DNA of 64,000 nucleotides, from assembly GCA_964344055.1 (NCBI GenBank), contig CAYFLT010000003.1:84388-148387 (forward strand), read 5' to 3'. A program made the position numbers and the translations under genes. Source of the stretch: OFTM10 sp964344055. Lineage in GTDB: Bacteria > Actinomycetota > Acidimicrobiia > Acidimicrobiales > Aldehydirespiratoraceae. This document shows positions 60,100 through 64,000 of this stretch, piece after piece (positions within the stretch are counted from its first letter, which is position 1; each line of letters opens with the position of its first letter). Below the pieces are notes generated by a model, which saw nothing but the letters and a program-made list of their open reading frames with translations, did no database searches and was not told the origin of the DNA.

Positions 60100-60450
60100 T
60101 CAGGGCTGTGACAACACCTCGCGGGTGTAGCGCACGACGGCCTCGATCTCGGCACCGCTGAGCGTTTCCGAGAACGACGGCATCCGGTCGCGGCCGGTCG
60201 TCACCACCTCGATCTGGTCGTCGATGTCGGGATAGGTCTCGGTCACGGCTCCGTCGGCCAGCTTCGGGCCGGCACTTCCACCGCCGCTCGTACCGTGGCA
60301 CTGGGCGCACCGACCGATGAAGATCTCGCGGCCGAGGACGAGAACCTCGTCGACCTCGCCGTCGGGGCCGACCGGCACTTCGGGTGCCGCGGCCGCGCAC
60401 GCCGCGCCGACCAGCGCGACGAACGTGGCGGCGAAGAGCAGGGGACGCAT
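60100..60450 (-). CDS. Lipoprotein c-type cytochrome, single heme
   Basis: A 116-aa exported electron carrier. A lipoprotein signal (FVALVGAAC) is followed by an acidic linker, then the heme site CAQCH after GREIFIGR. Axial Met is probably in RDRMPSF; the C-terminal helix is IEAVVRYTREVLS. The short class I fold resembles subunits or partners of terminal oxidases. The frame is open upstream all the way into yraN (no stop up to 61194), but the signal peptide at 60450 marks the real start. Confidence 0.85.
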   Translation of the reverse strand: MRPLLFAATFVALVGAACAAAAPEVPVGPDGEVDEVLVLGREIFIGRCAQCHGTSGGGSAGPKLADGAVTETYPDIDDQIEVVTTGRDRMPSFSETLSGAEIEAVVRYTREVLSQP

Positions 60451-61194
60451 GATTCGATCGGGTTCCGGGTGGGGGACGGGACCGCAGAGACGATACTGAC
60501 GCCATGGGCATGGACCCCACCCGTCCGCAACGGCGCCGACCATCCGACATCCTCTACGTGACCGCGGCATGCCTGGTGACGATCCTTTTGCTGCTGTGGG
60601 CACTGTTCGCGTGACGCGCTGATGGACGACCCTGAAGCCCTCGGCGACGTGGAGGTGCGGTTTCTCCAGCCGTATCAGGCCACCAAGAGCTACATCTGTC
60701 CCAACTGCAATCGCGACATTCCGCCCGGGACGGGCCACTACGCAGTGGTGCCCGTGGATGCTCCCGACCTCCGCCGCCACTGGCACCGGGGATGTTGGGA
60801 CGGCCGCAAGACCCGCAAGTCGCGACGCTGACGAATCCACGCGGCCACGTGCACAGAAGGCACCTTCGATAACCTCGATCGATGGGCCGGTGACGGTGGC
60901 GACGTCGAACCGTAGCTTCCCGCGACGGTCGTGGACGTCGAGCCAGGTCATCGCCGTGCGGCGAAGGAAGCGCTGCTTCTTCCAATCGACCGACTCCGCG
61001 CCCGTGCCGAAGCGATCCGAGGTGCGGGTCTTCACCTCGCAGAACACGATCTCGTTGCCCTTCGCGAGAACCAGGTCGAGTTCGCCGCCCCGCACTTGCC
61101 AGTTCTGGTCGAGCACGACATAGCCGGCCGCCTCGTAGTGGCGAGCGACTCGCCGTTCCCCCCACCGACCCAGTGCAACCCGTGAACGATCCAT
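60100..61194 (-). CDS. YraN-family endonuclease-like protein in a frame with no stop before the cytochrome end
   Basis: The YraN domain (about 120 aa) starts at ATG 61194: LGRWGERRVARHYEAAGYVV, GGELDLVLAKGNEIVFCEVK (restriction-endonuclease-like D..ExK site) and RFDVATVTG, ending near IEVIEGAF at about 60850. No stop follows in this frame until 60100, the cytochrome stop. The intervening ~125 codons are antisense to two plus-strand genes and have no domain character. Either the true yraN stop was lost by a sequence error, or the protein has a long non-conserved tail or fusion. It sits next to comM-dprA as usual. Confidence 0.7.
   Translation of the reverse strand: MDRSRVALGRWGERRVARHYEAAGYVVLDQNWQVRGGELDLVLAKGNEIVFCEVKTRTSDRFGTGAESVDWKKQRFLRRTAMTWLDVHDRRGKLRFDVATVTGPSIEVIEGAFCARGRVDSSASRLAGLAAVPTSPVPVAAEVGSIHGHHCVVARPGRNVAIAVGTDVALGGLIRLEKPHLHVAEGFRVVHQRVTRTVPTAAKGSSPGMPRSRRGCRMVGAVADGWGPCPWRQYRLCGPVPHPEPDRIMRPLLFAATFVALVGAACAAAAPEVPVGPDGEVDEVLVLGREIFIGRCAQCHGTSGGGSAGPKLADGAVTETYPDIDDQIEVVTTGRDRMPSFSETLSGAEIEAVVRYTREVLSQP
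60492..60497 (+). promoter_or_regulatory. Putative -10 box of the small membrane-protein gene (leaderless)
   Basis: GATACT ends exactly 7 nt before the ATG at 60504, the same spacing as other leaderless candidates here, and supports the small gene. Confidence 0.4.
60504..60614 (+). CDS. Small membrane protein (36 aa)
   Basis: ATG at 60504 to TGA at 60612-60614. A basic N-terminus (MGMDPTRPQRRRPSDI) is followed by one clean transmembrane helix (YVTAACLVTILLLLWALFA). Seven nt after the stop begins the zinc-ribbon gene, so the two likely form a pair. Both run against the stop-free minus-strand frame linking yraN and the cytochrome. No family is recognised. Confidence 0.55.
   Translation: MGMDPTRPQRRRPSDILYVTAACLVTILLLLWALFA
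60622..60831 (+). CDS. Small zinc-ribbon-like protein, conserved in actinobacteria
   Basis: A 69-aa protein with VRFLQPYQATKSYICPNCNR, DIPPGTGHYAVVPVDAPDLR and RHWHRGCW. The CPNC pair with the later H/C residues (HWHRGC) would bind zinc. I recognise this as a small conserved actinobacterial family, often mislabelled ATP/GTP-binding, that occurs near yraN; its function is unknown. It converges on yraN, whose frame runs antisense through it. Confidence 0.78.
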   Translation: MDDPEALGDVEVRFLQPYQATKSYICPNCNRDIPPGTGHYAVVPVDAPDLRRHWHRGCWDGRKTRKSRR

Positions 61195-61201
61195 GCCCCC
61201 G

Positions 61202-61207
61202 AACCTA
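61202..61207 (-). promoter_or_regulatory. Putative -10 box of yraN (near-leaderless)
   Basis: TAGGTT on the minus strand predicts +1 at 61195, one base before the ATG at 61194. Confidence 0.35.
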
Positions 61208-61435
61208 GAGAGGGGGTGTGACAGACTCTTTGGCTCGCCTCCTGGTGAGCCCTTCAGGCTCGCGCCGTGCGGCTCGCGATGCTCATGGGGCCCGAGGGGC
61301 AGACCGAGGGCGCACGGGCCGGGTGGGGGTCTCAGGGCGCAGAGGGCCGAAGGCCCGGAGCCCCTGGCCACGCAGGATCCGGCTCCGCCGGTTCGGAGTG
61401 CAAGAGCGCGGCGGCGTAAGCCGCACGACCAGACT
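61208..61435. other. Non-coding GC-rich stretch with several small hairpins
   Basis: No convincing reading frame on either strand. Short perfect stem-loops are dense: GGGCC-gaa-GGCCC (61344-61356), CCGGC-tcc-GCCGG near 61379, GCGGC-gtaa-GCCGC (61411-61424, a GNRA-type loop), and GAGCC/GGCTC pairs near 61230-61275. It lies where lepB and rnhB often sit. It could be a structured RNA, a repeat element or gene decay; nothing in it identifies a known RNA family. Confidence 0.4.
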
Positions 61436-61462
61436 CGGTTGAAGCGGTCCCCGCTTCAACCG
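61436..61462 (-). terminator. Perfect 12-bp hairpin after rplS
   Basis: CGGTTGAAGCGG and CCGCTTCAACCG pair perfectly around a 3-nt loop, 8 nt after the rplS stop on the minus strand. No T-run follows, a form common for high-GC terminators. Part of the stem copies the last bases of rplS (GCTTCAAC). Confidence 0.65.
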
Positions 61463-61469
61463 ATACCCC

Positions 61470-61817
61470 TCAGTTGAAGCGCTTTTCCTTGACCTTGGCG
61501 GCCTTACCGATGCGGTCGCGCAGGTAGTAGAGCTTTGCCCGGCGGACGTCGCCGCGGGCGCCGACCTCGATCTTCTCGATGATCGGGGTGTGCAGCGGGA
61601 AGGTGCGCTCGACACCGACGCCGAAGCTGAGCTTGCGAACGGTGAACGACTCACGGACACCAGATCCCTGGCGACGGATGACGACGCCCTCGAACACCTG
61701 GGTGCGATGACGGTTGCCCTCGATCACCTTCACGTGGACCTTGAGCGTGTCGCCCGGGGCGAAGTCGGGGATGTCGTCGCGCAGGCTGAGGTTGTCGACA
61801 AGATCGGTGGGCTGCAT
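61470..61817 (-). CDS. rplS: 50S ribosomal protein L19
   Basis: A 115-aa protein of the 50S subunit near the intersubunit bridge. Family motifs: FAPGDTLKVHVKVIEGNRHR, QVFEGVVIRRQGSGVRESFT, VRKLSFGVGVERTFPLHTP, KLYYLRDRIGKAAKVKEKR. AGAGGC lies before the ATG. A hairpin follows directly downstream. Confidence 0.97.
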   Translation of the reverse strand: MQPTDLVDNLSLRDDIPDFAPGDTLKVHVKVIEGNRHRTQVFEGVVIRRQGSGVRESFTVRKLSFGVGVERTFPLHTPIIEKIEVGARGDVRRAKLYYLRDRIGKAAKVKEKRFN

Positions 61818-61937
61818 GGCTGCCTCTGCTTTACGAAAGGTGCGAACTCGAGTGCGTGGCGGCGGGGTCTCAGGACCCGGGCCGACGATTGAGTCTAGGG
61901 CGCCCAGTCTCGGTCACCACCCTCCCCCACACCCGAA

Positions 61938-61980
61938 CTGGGTGGGCCAAGGACCGGAAACCGACACCACACCCACCCAG
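61938..61980 (-). terminator. Hairpin between trmD and rplS
   Basis: CTGGGTGGG (61938-61946) and CCCACCCAG (61972-61980) form a 9-bp stem with a 25-nt loop, 5 nt after the trmD stop on the minus strand. No T-run follows. It could weaken read-through into rplS or act in the rplS leader. Confidence 0.35.
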
Positions 61981-61985
61981 AACGG

Positions 61986-62675
61986 TCAGGTCTCGCCGAG
62001 ATCGAATTCTCGGAGCAGGGCCCGGTCGTCGGCGGTAAGGCCGCCGCGGGCGTCGATGAGGTCGGGGCGGCGATCGATCGTGCGACGGAGGGCCTGGGCT
62101 CGCCGCCAGCGTGCGACCTTGCCGTGGTCGCCTGAGCGGAGGACCTCGGGGACTTCCCAACCTCGGAAGTCGGCGGGGCGGGTGTAGTGGGGGTACTCGA
62201 GGAGCCCATCGGCGAACGACTCGTCGTCAGTGGATGTGGTGTTCCCGAGCACACCAGGCACGAGCCGGCCGACCGCCTCGATGATCAACAGTGCCGCGAT
62301 CTCGCCACCGGCCAGCACGAAGTCGCCGACCGAGATCTCACCGTCGACCAGGTGCTCCCGGACCCGCTCATCCACGCCTTCGTAGCGGCCGCACAACAGC
62401 GAGAAGCCGTCGAGGTCCGCCAGCTCATGGGCCATCGTCTGATCGAATCGCCGCCCCGCCGGGGACAGGTAGTAGAGGGGCTCGGGCTTCATGACCATGC
62501 CCGCTCCCCCACCGAACGGGGCGTCATCGACCGTTCCGTGCACGTCGGTGGTGGTCTGGCGCAGATCGTGCGCCCGCACGTCGAGCAGGCCGGCCTCACG
62601 ACCGCGGCCGATCACCGACTCGGCGGCCATCCGATCGACCATCTCGGGAAAGATCGTGAAGACGTCGATTCGCAT
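61986..62675 (-). CDS. trmD: tRNA (guanine-37-N1)-methyltransferase
   Basis: A 229-aa SPOUT-class enzyme making m1G37 in tRNAs. Motifs: MRIDVFTIFPEMVD, DDAPFGGGAGMVMKPEP, LLCGRYEGVDERVREHLVDG, EISVGDFVLAGGEIAALLII and the C-terminal EYPHYTRPADFRGWEVPEVL. It lies between rimM and rplS, the standard order, 9 nt after rimM. Confidence 0.96.
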   Translation of the reverse strand: MRIDVFTIFPEMVDRMAAESVIGRGREAGLLDVRAHDLRQTTTDVHGTVDDAPFGGGAGMVMKPEPLYYLSPAGRRFDQTMAHELADLDGFSLLCGRYEGVDERVREHLVDGEISVGDFVLAGGEIAALLIIEAVGRLVPGVLGNTTSTDDESFADGLLEYPHYTRPADFRGWEVPEVLRSGDHGKVARWRRAQALRRTIDRRPDLIDARGGLTADDRALLREFDLGET

Positions 62676-62684
62676 CCGGCGCGC

Positions 62685-63152
62685 TCAATCCTCGTCGAGG
62701 TCGAACAAGCCGTCGGGGACGTCGACCCGGATCCGCTCGCCCGCCACGACATCGGTGACGAACTGGACCGGTACGAGCGCACCCGAGTCGAGCTCGAGCA
62801 GATCCGACGCCGGGTTCTCCACCAGCTGTGTCACCCGACCGCGATCGATCCCGTCCTGGTCCACGACGACGGAGCCGACCAGTTCGTGGACCCACAACTC
62901 CTCGGGATCCTCGATGGGTTCGGCCGACAGGACCAGACCTCGGACGGCCTCCGCACGGTCGCGGTCATTGATCTCTTCGAAGATCACCAGCCAGCCACCC
63001 TTGTGGCGGCGCGCCGACTTCACCGTGAGGGGCCCCTCCGGCGTCGACAGGACCGAGCCCTTGTCGAGGCGCTCGGTGCGGTTGGACGTGAGCAGCACGC
63101 TCACCTCGCCCCGCACGCCGTGCGGGCGGGTGATGCGGCCGATCTCCAGCAT
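62685..63152 (-). CDS. rimM: Ribosome maturation factor RimM
   Basis: A 155-aa factor for 30S head assembly that binds S19. N-terminal IGRITRPHGVRGEVSVLLTS is the RimM signature; the PRC-barrel C-terminal half has ELWVHELVGSVVVDQDG and VPVQFVTDVV. The ATG at 63152 is chosen over an open upstream extension that lies inside the KH gene. It ends 9 nt before trmD. Confidence 0.93.
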   Translation of the reverse strand: MLEIGRITRPHGVRGEVSVLLTSNRTERLDKGSVLSTPEGPLTVKSARRHKGGWLVIFEEINDRDRAEAVRGLVLSAEPIEDPEELWVHELVGSVVVDQDGIDRGRVTQLVENPASDLLELDSGALVPVQFVTDVVAGERIRVDVPDGLFDLDED

Positions 63153-63177
63153 CGTCTCGGGTCGACGACGCGGCGCG

Positions 63178-63426
63178 TCAGTCGACGAACTCGACCTCGA
63201 TCGAGCCGACCTCGTCGTCGACGCCGGCGGCGCGCACGACGGTGCGGATGGCACTGGCCACACGACCACGCTTGCCGATCACTCGACCCATGTCGCCGCC
63301 GCCGACGGTGACGTCGAGGCGGAGACCGCCGTCGGTGTCGCTCTGGGCGACCGAGACGGCGTCGGGGTTGTCGACGATCTGCTTGACGACGTACTCACAG
63401 ACCGACACGGCGGTGTCGGCGCTCAT
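63178..63426 (-). CDS. khpA: KH-domain RNA-binding protein
   Basis: An 82-aa single-KH protein of the KhpA (YlqC) family. The RNA-binding GxxG loop is in GRVIGKRGRVASAIRTVVRA. These proteins sit between rpsP and rimM in Gram-positives and bind small and messenger RNAs. The start overlaps the rpsP stop by 4 nt. Confidence 0.93.
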   Translation of the reverse strand: MSADTAVSVCEYVVKQIVDNPDAVSVAQSDTDGGLRLDVTVGGGDMGRVIGKRGRVASAIRTVVRAAGVDDEVGSIEVEFVD

Positions 63427-63812
63427 TCGTCGTCGCCTGACTCGTCGGCATCGTCGCCACCGTCATCAGCGGAAGCTTCGGCGGCCTCGCGCTCCTTCTC
63501 GAGCTGACGGGCCGACTTCTTCGGGGCACGCTCCGGCACGGCGGTGTCGACCGCCTCACCGGTGTGCTCGGTCCACGCGCCGGAGATCTTCAGCAGCTTC
63601 TCGACCCGCTCGGTGGGCTGGGCACCGTTCGAGAGCCAGTGGACCGCACGCTCGTTGTCGATCTTGATGACCGAAGGGTCCTGTCGGGGCTCGTAGGTAC
63701 CGATGATCTCGATGAAGCGCCCGTTGCGGGGCGAGCGGGAGTCGGCGGCGACTACGCGGTAGGTGGGCTGCTTCTTCTTGCCCATCCGCATGAGGCGGAG
63801 CTTGACGGCCAT
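63423..63812 (-). CDS. rpsP: 30S ribosomal protein S16 with acidic tail
   Basis: A 129-aa protein. The S16 core reads MAVKLRLMRMGKKKQPTYRV, VAADSRSPRNGRFIEIIGTY and GAQPTERVEKLLKISG. The ~45-residue extension ends in Glu/Asp-rich sequence. The ATG at 63812 is chosen by homology. First gene visible of the rpsP-khpA-rimM-trmD-rplS cluster. Confidence 0.96.
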   Translation of the reverse strand: MAVKLRLMRMGKKKQPTYRVVAADSRSPRNGRFIEIIGTYEPRQDPSVIKIDNERAVHWLSNGAQPTERVEKLLKISGAWTEHTGEAVDTAVPERAPKKSARQLEKEREAAEASADDGGDDADESGDDE

Positions 63813-64000
63813 GGTGCTGGTGGTTCTTTCCTCGGAGATGATCTGCACGGCGAATCGGGGCCGTGGCAACCGGTTAATTCAATCTGCGTGTGACGCCCGA
63901 TCCAACCTGTGGACGGGCATTCGCGGTCCCCTCACGGGAGCAACGGAGCTAGCTGTACTCGGCGGAGAGGTTGGTGACGGGTCCCTGAACAGGTGAAGAC
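63813..64000 (-). other. rpsP upstream region at window edge
   Basis: 188 bp without a recognised gene. GAGGAAAG lies about 14 nt before the rpsP start. The ffh gene, often upstream of rpsP, is not recognisable in the visible part. Confidence 0.5.

Overview
The window is a high-GC chromosome segment, about two-thirds G+C by eye. The gene order is actinobacterial: dprA-xerC-whiG-(M23)-rpsB-tsf-pyrH-frr-cdsA-dxr-rip1, ispG, rimP-nusA-ylxR-infB-DUF503-rbfA-truB-ribF, and rpsP-KH-rimM-trmD-rplS. Many starts look leaderless, with a TANNNT-type -10 box ending about 7 nt before the start codon. I infer Actinomycetota, most likely class Acidimicrobiia; the class is a guess from gene order and protein style. 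Four short runs of N (2860-2869, 4398-4407, 15105-15114, 26797-26808) and at least two frameshifts suggest a draft or metagenome assembly.

Layout. 1-6911: partial MFS transporter, adenosine deaminase, secreted M16 peptidase, upp, a 2-hydroxyacid dehydrogenase and an orphan gene. 6815-12327: AraC regulator divergent from an MFS exporter, then a TetR/ferritin-like/crotonase operon divergent from a LysE exporter, with a palindromic operator candidate between them. 12475-20650: a chemotaxis operon (CheA with two CheW-like domains, CheW, a soluble PAS chemoreceptor broken by a 19-nt deletion, CheB, CheR, CheY, CheX-type phosphatase). 20670-22176, opposite strand: a di-iron metallo-beta-lactamase-fold protein resembling ODP oxygen sensors plus a short chemoreceptor-like helical protein. 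No flagellar or pilus genes are present. 22241-27300: PfkB kinase, small ORF, aminopeptidase N, metallophosphoesterase.

27305-36827 is the translation/RNA block (ribF, truB, rbfA, DUF503, infB, ylxR, nusA, rimP) followed by ispG. 36925-46462 is an accessory block lying exactly between ispG and rip1, which normally neighbour each other in this phylum. It encodes a membrane-fused DyP-type peroxidase, a large protein with an internal duplication and no assigned function, and a tightly coupled operon of a possible 30-aa membrane peptide, a membrane-anchored catalase-family protein, a cyclase-domain/AAA/TPR protein and a three-helix membrane protein. This is the best candidate for an undescribed system, possibly peroxide or lipid-hydroperoxide handling at the membrane.

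46465-60025 returns to core genes: rip1, dxr, cdsA, frr, pyrH, tsf, rpsB, an M23-like/lipase fusion, whiG, xerC, dprA, comM. 60100-61194 holds a lipoprotein cytochrome c and YraN in one stop-free minus-strand frame, with two small genes on the opposite strand between them. 61470-63812 is rplS-trmD-rimM-KH-rpsP; lepB and rnhB, often found between rplS and yraN, are absent. No tRNA, rRNA, CRISPR array or insertion sequence was seen, and no gene-free stretch exceeds 300 bases.
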